Shown piece after piece: positions 8,121 to 17,033 of a stretch of DNA of 64,000 nt. A program made the position numbers and the translations under genes. Origin of the DNA: Stutzerimonas stutzeri (GTDB lineage Bacteria; Pseudomonadota; Gammaproteobacteria; Pseudomonadales; Pseudomonadaceae); assembly GCF_024448985.1 (NCBI RefSeq), contig NZ_JAMOII010000018.1, forward strand, positions 1 through 64,000. The letters are read 5' to 3'. The first letter of the stretch is position 1. Every line of letters begins with the position of its first letter. The notes under the pieces were generated by a model. The model did no database searches and was not told the DNA's origin. It worked only from the letters and a program-made list of their open reading frames with translations.

Positions 8121-9014
8121 TTAGCCGTGCCGTTTGGCACCCAAGAGTATTGCCATTATCACCATACCCATCCCCACGAGATGTCCGAACGACAACAATT
8201 CTCCCAGAACAAGAAAACCAACCAGCGCCGCGCTGAGTGGCATCAAACCCGTGAACAGGCCTGCAATATTGGCGGGTACCTGTGAAACGCCTCTATACCA
8301 GAGCAGAAAGGACAACACGCTTGCGGTAAGTGAATAAAAGACAACCCAGCCCCAAAGTTCCCATCCAGGCCCAGCCCAAGCGAAATTCATCGCTTGCACA
8401 ACAGCCAAAGGAGCGAACAGGAGGAAGCCTACGATATTTACGCCAAAGGCCATGCTCCAGGGATGTACCGTAAGAGATAAGCGCCGCGAGAAGACTGCAA
8501 ATAACGCCTCGGCTAAAACGGCTCCCAGGACCAATAAATTGCCCAGCACATTGCTCTTTCCAGAAACGCCCGCATCCTGCAGGTTCAGCACGGCTATTCC
8601 TACCGCGGCAAAAACAACAGCCACCATTGCACGACGGCTGAGGCGCTCGCGAAGCCATAGCCATGCCAATAACGCAATGAGCGACGGAAGAGCGCTAGTA
8701 ATGATTCCGGCACTCGTGGCAGTGGTGTAAATGACGCCATAAAGCATCAACAAGCTAAACAGGAAACACCCAAAAAAGGACTGAAGGAATAAACCCCGCC
8801 ACGCAGGCCTGTCCAGGCCTTGACGAAATGATGGGCGGAACATCCCCGGAAGCAGAACGATACTTGCAATCAAGAAGCGCATCGCCGCAAACAGAAACAC
8901 CGGCAGTTCACTGACGATCAGTTTTCCTATGCCGATATTGCTGCCCACCATGCACATCGACAAACCGAGACATAAGTACGCGAACAAAGGCACCCTGGAT
9001 GAATTGTTGTCCAT
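8121..9014 (-). CDS. EamA/DMT family transporter
   Basis: The 297-residue protein has ten predicted membrane helices in two EamA repeats of five (about residues 9-140 and 155-290). GIITSALPSLIALLAWLWLRE at the end of the first repeat and AGLFTGLMPLSAALVGFLVL in the second are the usual helix 4-5 signatures of drug/metabolite exporters. Substrate unknown. The gene is visibly richer in A/T than its neighbours and uses codons such as TTA, AGA and ATA more freely, suggesting acquisition by transfer. It has no partner gene. Confidence 0.85.
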   Translation of the reverse strand: MDNNSSRVPLFAYLCLGLSMCMVGSNIGIGKLIVSELPVFLFAAMRFLIASIVLLPGMFRPSFRQGLDRPAWRGLFLQSFFGCFLFSLLMLYGVIYTTATSAGIITSALPSLIALLAWLWLRERLSRRAMVAVVFAAVGIAVLNLQDAGVSGKSNVLGNLLVLGAVLAEALFAVFSRRLSLTVHPWSMAFGVNIVGFLLFAPLAVVQAMNFAWAGPGWELWGWVVFYSLTASVLSFLLWYRGVSQVPANIAGLFTGLMPLSAALVGFLVLGELLSFGHLVGMGMVIMAILLGAKRHG

Positions 9015-9227
9015 TTCTAGCTTTCTGTCCTATGACCTTCTGCGCATCACAAGGAATGAAGACATCGACGGCGCAGAGGGGCTCTTCCTTCCATCACATC
9101 AAGGCGCCCTGAACAGGGCCGTCCAGTGCGGGAGTTTCGTTGAAAAGAATATCCGCTGTCATTAGCGTGCCATCGTCCTTTTCATCAGCTTGAGACGAGC
9201 CAGACTCAGAGCGTGGTAAACCAATCG

Positions 9228-9905
9228 TCAGCAACGAATCAATGGCGTGGGCAGCGGGTCGATGCCATGAAAACGTGCATCCCGATTTTCCGCAGCCAGC
9301 GCGCTGACGAAGGCAGCCCTCTCCTGCAATCGCTGCCAAAAAGCTTCAGTGAGCCTTTGAAACTGCGGCCTTAGTCCGAGGAAGTCAGCCAACAGCAGCG
9401 CATAACCGACAGCGATGTCGGCGTTACTGAATCTGTTCTGACAGAGGTATTGATTACCTGCCTGCAGGGCGTTTTCAACTCCACGCAAGCGGCCCAGAAA
9501 CCAGCGCGTGTAGTCCTCGACAACCTGGGGTTGCCGTCGCTCAGAGGATTCAAAATAGGCGTAACGGAGGATCAACGTTTGAGGGAAAGTAAGCGTCGCA
9601 TCAGCCGCGCTTAGCCAGTTCAGGTACTGGCCATAATCGGCTTCGCCTTTATTCACCGACAACGCACCACCGCCGTACACCTGACTGAGGTACTCGCAGA
9701 TGGCCGCCGACTCGGTTAACACGCCATTGCCATCGACAAGCGCAGGGACCGTGCCCAGCGGGTTGATTTGAAAGAACGCTTTGTCATGCAGGCGAGGCGG
9801 AAACGCCATCGTTACCAGCCGGTAATCCAGCCCGAGTTCTTCCAACGCCCACAACACACGAAACGAGCGGGCGCTAACGCAGTGGTACAGGGTGACTTCA
9901 GTCAT
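9228..9905 (-). CDS. glutathione S-transferase family protein
   Basis: The 225-residue product has an N-terminal thioredoxin-like domain: TLYHCVSARSFRVLWALEEL, the cis-proline segment PLGTVPALVDGNGVLTESAA (the ES pair binds the gamma-glutamyl group), then ICEYLSQVYG. An all-helical C-terminal domain contains SNADIAVGYALLLADF, the GST N-capping region. The likely role is glutathione conjugation or reductive detoxification in the cytoplasm. The start is ATG 9905; a longer reading adds only a non-conserved octapeptide. The gene stands alone. Confidence 0.87.
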   Translation of the reverse strand: MTEVTLYHCVSARSFRVLWALEELGLDYRLVTMAFPPRLHDKAFFQINPLGTVPALVDGNGVLTESAAICEYLSQVYGGGALSVNKGEADYGQYLNWLSAADATLTFPQTLILRYAYFESSERRQPQVVEDYTRWFLGRLRGVENALQAGNQYLCQNRFSNADIAVGYALLLADFLGLRPQFQRLTEAFWQRLQERAAFVSALAAENRDARFHGIDPLPTPLIRC

Positions 9906-10207
9906 CGTCGTCTCGCTGTTCAGCACCACTCAGGGGGACTTCTAGTGGGATTATTGGCCACGGACGAGCGCCGGCCAATGTCGAAAGTCTCCAACCGTTG
10001 CGCTCGCTTAGGACAATGATCGATGCCGATTCGAACACATGCGGCTGCGTGGGCATCAAAAAATGCTGGTGCATTTTCGCCGCATCAACCGTTGAATTGA
10101 TTGATGGCAATGTGGCACTCCGCTACAGTCGCCTGCACACCTGCCAGGGACGGACCGATGCTTAATGGAAGCCTCGCCAGATGCAGGTTTTCAGAGGGAA
10201 ATTGGCC

Positions 10208-10492
10208 ATGGCTGTCGGACTTGAGCGCGTGTCGAACGATGAAGCCGCTACCCAAGCGAGCGAAACCATCAGGCGAGCGGACCCGGCATTCGCCCGTGGA
10301 TGGAGCATCGTTCGGATGCGTGCGCAACTGGTGCCGCCGCGAATATGGGTGCTGTTGTTATCGGCTACCGTCATCGCCATTGCCGGCAAAGCGTTGACTG
10401 TTGAAGGGACAGCAAAGCATTCGGCGTCTGCCAAGCCCTTGCCTGTGCTGTTGATGATGACCGAGAAGCCGGTACGCCATACCAGCCCATGA
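10208..10492 (+). CDS. hypothetical protein with one membrane helix
   Basis: A 94-residue reading starts at ATG 10208 with AGAGGG nine bases upstream. It has one hydrophobic segment (RIWVLLLSATVIAIAGKAL, about residues 45-63) and no recognised domain. Antisense frames of similar length overlap it, so its reality rests on the ribosome binding site and the plausible membrane helix. The 302 bases between it and the GST gene (9906-10207) hold no other supported feature. Confidence 0.35.
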   Translation: MAVGLERVSNDEAATQASETIRRADPAFARGWSIVRMRAQLVPPRIWVLLLSATVIAIAGKALTVEGTAKHSASAKPLPVLLMMTEKPVRHTSP

Positions 10493-10562
10493 CGTTGGAG
10501 CCTCGCTGGCCATCAGCTGGTGCCTATTCGTAGTGGCCAGCGGCACGAAACCACGCGAGCTG

Positions 10563-10691
10563 TCACGCTTGCTTCATCATCAGCAGCAAGAAGCCCACCA
10601 CGATTCCCGCCAGCGCAATCGCCCAGCCAATCCGGTGCGCACGATTCTTTTCTGCCTGCCGGACGGGGTCCACGGGCTTTTTCTTTTTCAC
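10563..10691 (-). CDS. small single-helix membrane protein (42 residues, GTG start)
   Basis: A GTG start at 10691 preceded by AAAGGCAGGTGAATC (good Shine-Dalgarno) opens a 42-codon frame. It starts with a strongly basic KKKKPVDPVRQAEKNRAHR stretch, then one membrane helix IGWAIALAGIVVGFLLLMM, then KQA and TGA. The positive N-terminus implies the N-in orientation. Many Pseudomonas genomes carry such tiny inner-membrane proteins with no known role. Confidence 0.6.
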   Translation of the reverse strand: MKKKKPVDPVRQAEKNRAHRIGWAIALAGIVVGFLLLMMKQA

Positions 10692-10824
10692 GATTCACCT
10701 GCCTTTCGATCAATCACGTGCATGCCAGAAGCGCACGCCTCGCTGCGCGCGCCTTTTTAGGCCGTGGGGATCGAATTGTCCAGCAGCTCGCCCAGAACAG
10801 ACCGCCAGCATTTGTCGAGGACGT

Positions 10825-10977
10825 TCAGCCGAGCGGGCTTTCCCCGGGATTCGGTTCGTTCTTCGGATCTGTGCCCGCTTCCGGATCGGCGTTTTCTCCC
10901 GACTCGGGTACGTCGCCATATTCATCAAAGTCCGGCGGAGTCAGGCCATCCTTGAGCGGGTCGTTTGGATCGATCAT
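10825..10977 (-). CDS. small acidic, proline-rich hypothetical protein
   Basis: A 50-residue protein starting MIDPNDPLKDGLTPPDFDEY is very rich in Asp, Glu, Pro and Gly (DPEAGTDPKNEPNPGES) and probably disordered. The start at 10977 is chosen because GAGGA sits eight bases before it; an ATG at 10992 lacks a site. No family is recognised. Confidence 0.55.
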   Translation of the reverse strand: MIDPNDPLKDGLTPPDFDEYGDVPESGENADPEAGTDPKNEPNPGESPLG

Positions 10978-11135
10978 GTCAGCGGTCCTCATACGTTTGT
11001 TGGATGCTTTGGCAGCCCATACGTTAGAACCATGGATGGCGTGGTCGTTCGTCAGCTTGTAAGGCAGCACATAGGGTTCGCCGGCAGCGCTGCTTACCCT
11101 TCCCGCCCTGGCAAGATGTACCGAAGCGTGAAACG

Positions 11136-11168
11136 AAAAACGCCCCGATTTCTTACGAAAGCGGGGCG
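11136..11168 (-). terminator. rho-independent terminator of the second curlin-repeat gene
   Basis: On the minus strand CGCCCCGCTTTCG / AAATCGGGGCG forms a stem followed by TTTTT, starting 25 bases after the stop of the curlin-repeat gene. Confidence 0.8.
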
Positions 11169-11192
11169 TACCGGCGACGGCGGCTGTAACGC

Positions 11193-12170
11193 TTACTGGG
11201 TTTGGGTCACGAATGCACTGTTGCCTGTACCGGATTGCAGGATAAACGCCTGGTTGGCCTGCATATCGTTCTGAACAACGGTCGCCAGGTTGTAGGCACC
11301 ACCCGTCTGGGTCACGCTCGCAAACTGCTCGGCGCCGGCTTGGTCAATATCAACAGTGTTGTCACTGCCGCCCATTTGCAGAACGTCAGCGGTCAGCGAG
11401 TCGCCGTCCTGGACGATATCGACATTGTGGGAGTCGCCCATCGACATCCCCATAATGCTGTTGTCGTTGCCATCCTGAGCAAGGGTCGCGTTGTTGTAAT
11501 CACCATCCTGTGTGAAGAACAGTTCGTTCGCGACGCCCGTCTGCGTAGCGGTCAGGTCGTTGCCCTCACCGCTCTGAATGCCAAAGGCAATGGAGTCGGT
11601 CGAGCCATTCTGGGTAATCGATCCGTTGTTGTAGTCACCGTACTGCTGCAGATTACCCTCATTGCCCGCCCCGCTCCTCTGGACGACGCTGCCATCGTTC
11701 CAATTGCCTTCCTGATAGGTGCGCACGAGGCTACCGGTCTCGCCGTATTGGTCGACCGAGGCCAGGTTGTTCGAGCCATCCTGGGACTGGAATGCCTCGA
11801 CGCTTGTCGAATGCTGTTGGTAGATCTCCGCGGTGTTGGCGGAGCCGTTAGTCTGGATCTGCTCGGAGAAGGAGTTGCCAACTGTGGCGAACTGTTTCGC
11901 GTACAGGGTGTTGCTGTCGGACGTCCCAGTCTGGGTCTGGACAGCTTTCGCGAACGAGTCGGTTTCCTGATAAATCTCGACCGAGCCGTTATTGCCCGCC
12001 TGGTACTGCTCAGCAACATTGCGGCCTGTGTTGTACAAGCCGTTGTTCTGAGTGACGGTGGCAAGGTTGTTGTCGCCGGTCTGCTCCTGCGTTGAGGTGT
12101 CATAGTTGGCGAAAGCGTGCGTGGCGAAAACGGTCAGGATGGCGGCTGCTAGGGGCTTGCAGTTGAACAT
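11193..12170 (-). CDS. second secreted curlin-repeat protein (CsgA/CsgB-like)
   Basis: The 325-residue product has a signal peptide (MFNCKPLAAAILTVFATHAFA, cleavage about residue 21) and then curlin repeats throughout: QTGDNN, QAGNNG, QYGDYN, QSGEGN, QTGVAN, QDGDYN, QDGNDN, QSGTGN. It closes with SAFVTQTQ, like the end of the first curlin protein. It is rich in Asn, Gln, Gly and Ser. GGAG six bases upstream fixes the start at 12170 rather than the in-frame ATG at 12182. It is single, with its own terminator, in the opposite orientation to the gene at 922. Which of the two, if either, acts as nucleator cannot be told. Secretion would need a CsgG-type pore, which is not in the window. Confidence 0.85.
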   Translation of the reverse strand: MFNCKPLAAAILTVFATHAFANYDTSTQEQTGDNNLATVTQNNGLYNTGRNVAEQYQAGNNGSVEIYQETDSFAKAVQTQTGTSDSNTLYAKQFATVGNSFSEQIQTNGSANTAEIYQQHSTSVEAFQSQDGSNNLASVDQYGETGSLVRTYQEGNWNDGSVVQRSGAGNEGNLQQYGDYNNGSITQNGSTDSIAFGIQSGEGNDLTATQTGVANELFFTQDGDYNNATLAQDGNDNSIMGMSMGDSHNVDIVQDGDSLTADVLQMGGSDNTVDIDQAGAEQFASVTQTGGAYNLATVVQNDMQANQAFILQSGTGNSAFVTQTQ

Positions 12171-12754
12171 GAGTTTCTCCATGGTGATTGTTCTACGCTT
12201 TATTTTCCTTCCGGTCTGGGTGAGCCCATACCGTCGTATGCTGGTTCGGGTTTGAACCCTTGCCAGCAGAGCGGGCACAGCTGAAGCCCAACTCCGAGCG
12301 CGCGCCTCGATGACGCACTATTCGCTGCAGCAAGCCTTGCCTGCTGCGAACTAAAGCCATAGCTGATGTAACTTAAAGCCGAGACCGGAAACCCCATATC
12401 TCCGCCGATGATTCTGGACGCGAGGCAGCCGGGGTCGCATCGAGGCGGACCTGCTGGCCCTTACGTCGCGCCTTGGTGTCCGCTATCAGACCGTGATCAT
12501 GCGCAACGACGGCGCAGCCGAAATCCATCCAACGATGGAAAAGATGCATCAGTGGTCGCCCTTTGATCTCGAATGCAACCTTAAGGCGCGTCGTGTTTCG
12601 GCTAAGGCAACAGACCGTTACCTGCTTGACGCTAGCGAGCGATGCATAGGACGAGCCGATACGGCAAAACGCCTGCCAACCAGACAGACCCCACTTGCCG
12701 TCTCAGCACACCCGCAATCTATAATCGTTCCTATTTGCACCGGATTCCTTCGCA
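12171..12754. other. intergenic region with a possible gene remnant
   Basis: These 584 bases hold the curlin promoter on the left and the response-regulator promoter on the right. Between about 12448 and 12590 one plus-strand frame reads IEADLLALTSRLGVRYQTV and then IMRNDGAAEIHPTMEKMHQW, which looks like real protein. It has no start with a ribosome site, continues into low-quality sequence and overlaps the next gene out of frame. It may be the relic of a lost gene; the family was not recognised. Confidence 0.35.
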
Positions 12755-13468
12755 ATGCCTTCTTCCGTGCCCTTTTCCGCAGCCCGACAGATTCTTGCAA
12801 TCGAAGACGACCCGGTTCTCGGCACACACCTGAAAACCTCTCTGGAAAGCCGTGGTTTTCAGGTCACGCTTGCTGAAGATGGGCTGACCGGCCTGACCTT
12901 GGCCAGTGACTCGGCTTACGACTTGGTCCTGCTGGATGTGATGCTGCCGGAACTCGGCGGCATGGAATTACTGACCCGTCTGCGGGCACAGCGCCGCACC
13001 CCGGTGCTGATGATGTCCGCGCTGGGCAATGAAGAGCATCGCATCCAAGGCTTCGATAGCGGTGCCGACGACTACCTGCCCAAGCCATTCAGCATCGAGG
13101 AATTACAGGTGCTCATCGCCGCTATTCTGCGTCGCGTGGCCTACGAACGCAGCGTGCAACCGGCGGTGAACGACGAGTCGATGCGCTTCGATGATCAGCG
13201 CGGCGACCTGCGTTACGAGGGGCGCTGGGTCGGTTTGACGGGCACTGAATATCGGCTGTTAAAGGTGCTGCACGACGCGGCCGGCGAGGTGCTGAGCAAA
13301 CCCTTCCTTTACCAGCAGACATTGCGCCGCGGTTACTCGCAGCATGATCGCAGCCTGGACATGCACATCAGCAACATCCGCCGCAAACTGGCGCGCGAGC
13401 AGGTCACGGCATTGCGTCTGGAGTCGGTTTGGGGCAAGGGCTACGTACTGGAACTGCAGGCCGACTGA
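12755..13468 (+). CDS. OmpR/PhoB-family response regulator (PfeR-like)
   Basis: The 237-residue protein has a receiver domain with the acidic pair IEDD (residues 17-20), phospho-acceptor Asp61 in LVLLDVMLPELGG, the Ser switch in LMMSA and the conserved Lys in LPKPF. A C-terminal winged helix (GLTGTEYRLLKVLHDAAGEV, then DRSLDMHISNIRRKL and WGKGYVL) follows. It shares one base with the sensor kinase start (TGATG), so both are translated together. Downstream lies a TonB receptor, the arrangement of PfeRS-pfeA in Pseudomonas, where the pair induces a catecholate siderophore receptor. The signal here is inferred from that context only. Confidence 0.88.
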   Translation: MPSSVPFSAARQILAIEDDPVLGTHLKTSLESRGFQVTLAEDGLTGLTLASDSAYDLVLLDVMLPELGGMELLTRLRAQRRTPVLMMSALGNEEHRIQGFDSGADDYLPKPFSIEELQVLIAAILRRVAYERSVQPAVNDESMRFDDQRGDLRYEGRWVGLTGTEYRLLKVLHDAAGEVLSKPFLYQQTLRRGYSQHDRSLDMHISNIRRKLAREQVTALRLESVWGKGYVLELQAD

Positions 13469-14799
13469 TGCCCAACCGTCATTCATTGTTCTGGCGTCTA
13501 GTGATACTGGTCGCCGGATTCTGTCTGTCGATGATCTGGGTCAGCGGCTATGTCGGCCGTCAGATCGACCGGAACAATTCTTACCTGTCAGAGGAAGCGC
13601 GCGACGTCCTCTCCGGCTACGCCGAGGATGCTTACAACGCATTGCAAACGGGGCCAGAAGCGCTGAGCCGTTGGCTCGGGATGATGCGGCAGCGCGAGTC
13701 GAGTTGGATGGTGGTGGTCAACCAGCACCTGCAACCGCTCGGCGGCCAGAGGTTGAGCGTCGAGGAACGTCAGATGCTCACCTTCGTGAGGGATTACGAG
13801 TGGCCGATGAGCCGCCGCAACGCGGGGCTGCCACTCGTTTCGATCCCGCTGAGTGAGGCGGGCGAAAAGCTGATCATGCGCCTGCCCAAGCGCTTCCGGC
13901 CTTGGCGCAACCACGCGTTGCTCACGGCCGGCGCGGTGTATCTTCCGCCAGTACTGCTGTCGATACTCTTCTGCTGGTTGCTCTATCGCCTGCTGGTTTC
14001 CCCGTTGGACCGTCTGCGCCGGCAGGCCAACGCGCTACGCGGCAACCGTCTCGACTCGCTGCTACCCCCGTCGCTGGTCGGACGCAACGATGAGCTCGGG
14101 GAGCTGGGTCGCTCACTGGAATACCTCACCCAACGCCTGCGCGATGCCATCGCGCAACAACAACAATTGCTGCGCGATCTCTCCCATGAACTGCGCACGC
14201 CGCTCAGTCGCCTGCGCGTGGCGTGCGAGAGCGATTTGACCGCGGAAGAGATGCGTTGCCGTACCGACCGGGAAGTCCTCTGCATGCAACAACTGGTGGA
14301 CAGCACGCTGGAGTTCGCCTGGCTGGACAGCGAGCAGCCGCGCTTTGAGTGCGAGCCGGTGGATGTCGAGGCGCTGTGGGATGTGCTCTGCGAAAACGCC
14401 TGCTTCGAAGCGGGCTGGCCGCGCGAGCGCATTCGCACGCAGGTGCCGAGCGGCTGCCGGGTGCTCGGCAACCTGAACGCACTGGCGCAGGCAATGGAAA
14501 ACATTCTGCGAAACGCGATTCGCTACTCCCCTGCGCAAGGAACGGTTTGCCTCTCCGCGGATCGCGTCGGTGACTTCTGGCACCTGCGCATTAAGGACCA
14601 GGGGCCGGGCGTGCCTCGGGAACAGCTTTCGGTGATCTTCCGGCCTTTCGCTCGCCTCAGCGCGGCGCGGCCCGGTGGCGACGGCTTCGGCCTCGGATTG
14701 GCGATCGCCCGCGGCATGGTGTTGAGGCAGGGCGGCGAGATCTGGGCCGAAAACGCTGAGCCGGGCCTGCGAATGAACATCCGCTTACAAAGTGTATAG
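13468..14799 (+). CDS. sensor histidine kinase of the iron-cassette two-component system (PfeS-like)
   Basis: The 443-residue inner-membrane kinase has a first membrane helix at about residues 8-30, a periplasmic sensor of some 120 residues, and a second helix LPPVLLSILFCWLLYRLLV near residue 160. A HAMP linker (SPLDRLRRQANAL) and the dimerisation/phosphoacceptor motif DLSHELRTPLSRLR (His near residue 240) follow. The ATPase domain has the N box NILRNAIRYSP, G1 DQGPGV and G2 GFGLGLAIA. Phosphotransfer to the preceding regulator is expected. The periplasmic domain is the likely site for sensing a ferri-siderophore or related cue. Confidence 0.88.
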   Translation: MPNRHSLFWRLVILVAGFCLSMIWVSGYVGRQIDRNNSYLSEEARDVLSGYAEDAYNALQTGPEALSRWLGMMRQRESSWMVVVNQHLQPLGGQRLSVEERQMLTFVRDYEWPMSRRNAGLPLVSIPLSEAGEKLIMRLPKRFRPWRNHALLTAGAVYLPPVLLSILFCWLLYRLLVSPLDRLRRQANALRGNRLDSLLPPSLVGRNDELGELGRSLEYLTQRLRDAIAQQQQLLRDLSHELRTPLSRLRVACESDLTAEEMRCRTDREVLCMQQLVDSTLEFAWLDSEQPRFECEPVDVEALWDVLCENACFEAGWPRERIRTQVPSGCRVLGNLNALAQAMENILRNAIRYSPAQGTVCLSADRVGDFWHLRIKDQGPGVPREQLSVIFRPFARLSAARPGGDGFGLGLAIARGMVLRQGGEIWAENAEPGLRMNIRLQSV

Positions 14800-14824
14800 A
14801 TTGTAAATGCGCTTTACTCTCAAA

Positions 14825-14839
14825 TGAGAATACTTAGCA
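14825..14839 (+). promoter_or_regulatory. candidate Fur box upstream of the TonB receptor
   Basis: TGAGAATACTTAGCA matches the 7-1-7 Fur consensus TGATAAT-N-ATTATCA at 11 of 14 positions, within an A/T-rich stretch 94 bases before the receptor start. It would add iron repression to control by the two-component system. Confidence 0.55.
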
Positions 14840-14932
14840 TTACTGCCAGCACGGCGACCCTATCGCTGTCGCGCCTGGCATGCGGCCATCCGGGACCGCA
14901 CGACGTAACGCTTCTCAGGGAGACTGCTTTAA

Positions 14933-16981
14933 ATGGTGATTTTCAATCGGCACCGGCTGGCTTGCGCGATCGCCGTGGCAACTTCGATGAGCGCACCGGC
15001 CTACGCCGAAGAGCCCCTCGAACTACAACCCACAACAGTGGTAACGGCCGCCGGTTATGAGCAGAACATCGCCAAGGCACCGGCGAGCATTTCGGTGATC
15101 ACCCGCGAGCAGTTGGAAAAGCAGTCCTACACGAACGTCGTCGATGCGATGAAGAACATACCCGGCGTCTACGTTACGGGCGGCGGCAACATGCAGGACA
15201 TCAGCATTCGAGGCATGAGTTCGTCCTACACCCTGTATCTCGTCGATGGCCGCCCTGTATCCGCCGGCCGTTCGGTGAATACCAACGGCAGCGACGGCGG
15301 CAAACAGATCGGCCTGCCGCCGCTGGCCATGATCGAGCGCATCGAAGTGATCCGGGGACCGATGTCTTCGCTGTATGGCTCCGAGGCCATGGGCGGCGTA
15401 ATCAACATCATCACCCGTAAAGGCGGCGATGCCTGGGCCGGTACCATTTCCGCCGAATACGGCCACTCGCTGAACGACATCAACGAAGACGAAGCCACCA
15501 CCAACTTCTACCTGGGCGGCGCGCTGGTTCCGGGTTTGCTTGGCGCCCGGCTCAACGGCAGCTACACCCGGGCAGACGAAAGCGACTACATCGGCGGTAG
15601 CGACGGTGCCGCCAGCATACCGGACAGCCAGCGCAAGCAAGGCGGCGTCGAACTCTATCTGACGCCCGACGAGCGCAACCGCTTCTCGCTCAGTTACCAG
15701 GCCGCGCGGTTGAACGAAACCCATCACCCAGGCCAGAGCGTTGACATCACCGCGACGAAAAACACCACTGATTACGAAAAAGACATCTACGTGCTGGCCC
15801 ACGACGGCCACTACGCCGATTGGCAGATCAGTAGCTACCTGCAGCACGACAAATCGGAGCGCGTGCAAGACCTGACCAAGCGCGAGGAAGTCACCACGCT
15901 GAACACCCAAGCGAGCTATTTCTGGGGCTCCCACGTCTTCACCGTAGGCGGTCAATACAAGTACGAAGACTTCACCGATAAATCCAACGGCCTGCTGACA
16001 TCCAACGTGCCGGGCGCCGTTGCCAGTGTCGATCGCTGGCTGGCAGCCGTCTTCGCCGAAGCGGAATGGGGCATAACCGAGGATCTGGCAGTCACCACCG
16101 GCCTGCGCTACAACGACGACGAGCTCTTTGGTGGCTACCTGTCGCCGCGCCTCTACGGCGTCTACCAATCCACGCCGAACCTGACCCTCAAGGGCGGCAT
16201 CTCCACCGGCTACAAACAGCCCGGTCTCGCTGATGCCACCGAAGGCTTCGGGCGCGGCACCGGTGGTGGCGGCTCTCCGGCACCCTACCCGCGCGGTTTG
16301 ATCATCGGCAACCCGGAACTGGACCCGGAAACCAGCACCAACTATGAGCTTGGCTTCAACTACGACAACCCCGAACTGGGCTTCGCCACCAGCGTCATGG
16401 CGTTCTATACCCAGTACAAGGACAAGATCACCGAAGACCGCATTTGCGAAACCGATACCGACGGCTCCAGCACCAATCGGAACAACGTGGCGGCCTGGTC
16501 CTGCGGCTTCGGCGGCAATAACTTCTACTTCCTCAGCACGCGGACGAACGTCGACGAAGCTATCATGCAAGGCGTCGAATGGACGCTGGATTACAGCTTC
16601 CTGCCGAACCTGCGCCTGAGCACCAGCTACACCTTCACCGACTCCGAGCAGAAGACTGGCGAGTTCAAGGGCGACCCGCTGAACAAGCAGCCCAAGCACA
16701 TGGCTAACGCGCTGCTCGACTGGCAGGCGACGTCCCGCCTCAACGCCTGGCTGCAGGGTAACTACCGCAGCGAAACCAGCACCTACCTCAGTCGCACCAG
16801 CATGTCCGACGGCACGCCGGGCTACGGCTTCTTCGACGCTGGCGTGGTCTACGAATTGACTCCCAATGTCGATGTGAAGGCGGGGCTGTACAACATCGCC
16901 AACAAGGAAATCACCAACGAAGACTACGAAGTGGTACTGGACGGTCGCCGGCTGGTCGTCGGCATGACGGTCGATTTTTAA
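14933..16981 (+). CDS. TonB-dependent outer-membrane siderophore receptor
   Basis: The 682-residue protein has a signal peptide ending AYA at about residue 25, a TonB box-like TTVVTAAG near residues 34-41, and a plug domain (ISVITREQLEKQSY, IPGVYVTGGG, ISIRGMSSSYTLYLVDGRPV, RIEVIRGPMSSLYGSEAMGG, INIITRK). A 22-strand-type barrel ends in the terminal aromatic residue (GMTVDF). The plug matches the FepA/CirA group, so a catecholate siderophore or breakdown product is likely. AGGGAGA nine bases upstream supports ATG 14933. It follows the kinase after 133 bases that contain a Fur-like site, and is followed by a hairpin terminator. Confidence 0.9.
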   Translation: MVIFNRHRLACAIAVATSMSAPAYAEEPLELQPTTVVTAAGYEQNIAKAPASISVITREQLEKQSYTNVVDAMKNIPGVYVTGGGNMQDISIRGMSSSYTLYLVDGRPVSAGRSVNTNGSDGGKQIGLPPLAMIERIEVIRGPMSSLYGSEAMGGVINIITRKGGDAWAGTISAEYGHSLNDINEDEATTNFYLGGALVPGLLGARLNGSYTRADESDYIGGSDGAASIPDSQRKQGGVELYLTPDERNRFSLSYQAARLNETHHPGQSVDITATKNTTDYEKDIYVLAHDGHYADWQISSYLQHDKSERVQDLTKREEVTTLNTQASYFWGSHVFTVGGQYKYEDFTDKSNGLLTSNVPGAVASVDRWLAAVFAEAEWGITEDLAVTTGLRYNDDELFGGYLSPRLYGVYQSTPNLTLKGGISTGYKQPGLADATEGFGRGTGGGGSPAPYPRGLIIGNPELDPETSTNYELGFNYDNPELGFATSVMAFYTQYKDKITEDRICETDTDGSSTNRNNVAAWSCGFGGNNFYFLSTRTNVDEAIMQGVEWTLDYSFLPNLRLSTSYTFTDSEQKTGEFKGDPLNKQPKHMANALLDWQATSRLNAWLQGNYRSETSTYLSRTSMSDGTPGYGFFDAGVVYELTPNVDVKAGLYNIANKEITNEDYEVVLDGRRLVVGMTVDF

Positions 16982-17033
16982 GCACGATGCGCGGCGGCGC
17001 CTTCACGGCCCGCCATATCGCTTCGAACAAACT

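Noticed and set aside
11202-12095. A 297-codon plus-strand open frame across the second curlin gene
   Set aside because: Repetitive antisense translation of the curlin repeats; no start signal.
12493-12876. 127-codon frame overlapping the response regulator start
   Set aside because: It overlaps a well-supported gene and lacks a ribosome site; only its 5' portion looks protein-like, noted as a remnant.
15023-16699. A 558-codon open frame on the minus strand across the TonB receptor
   Set aside because: It is the antisense shadow of a clear receptor; low-complexity Val/Ala/Gly translation and no ribosome site.
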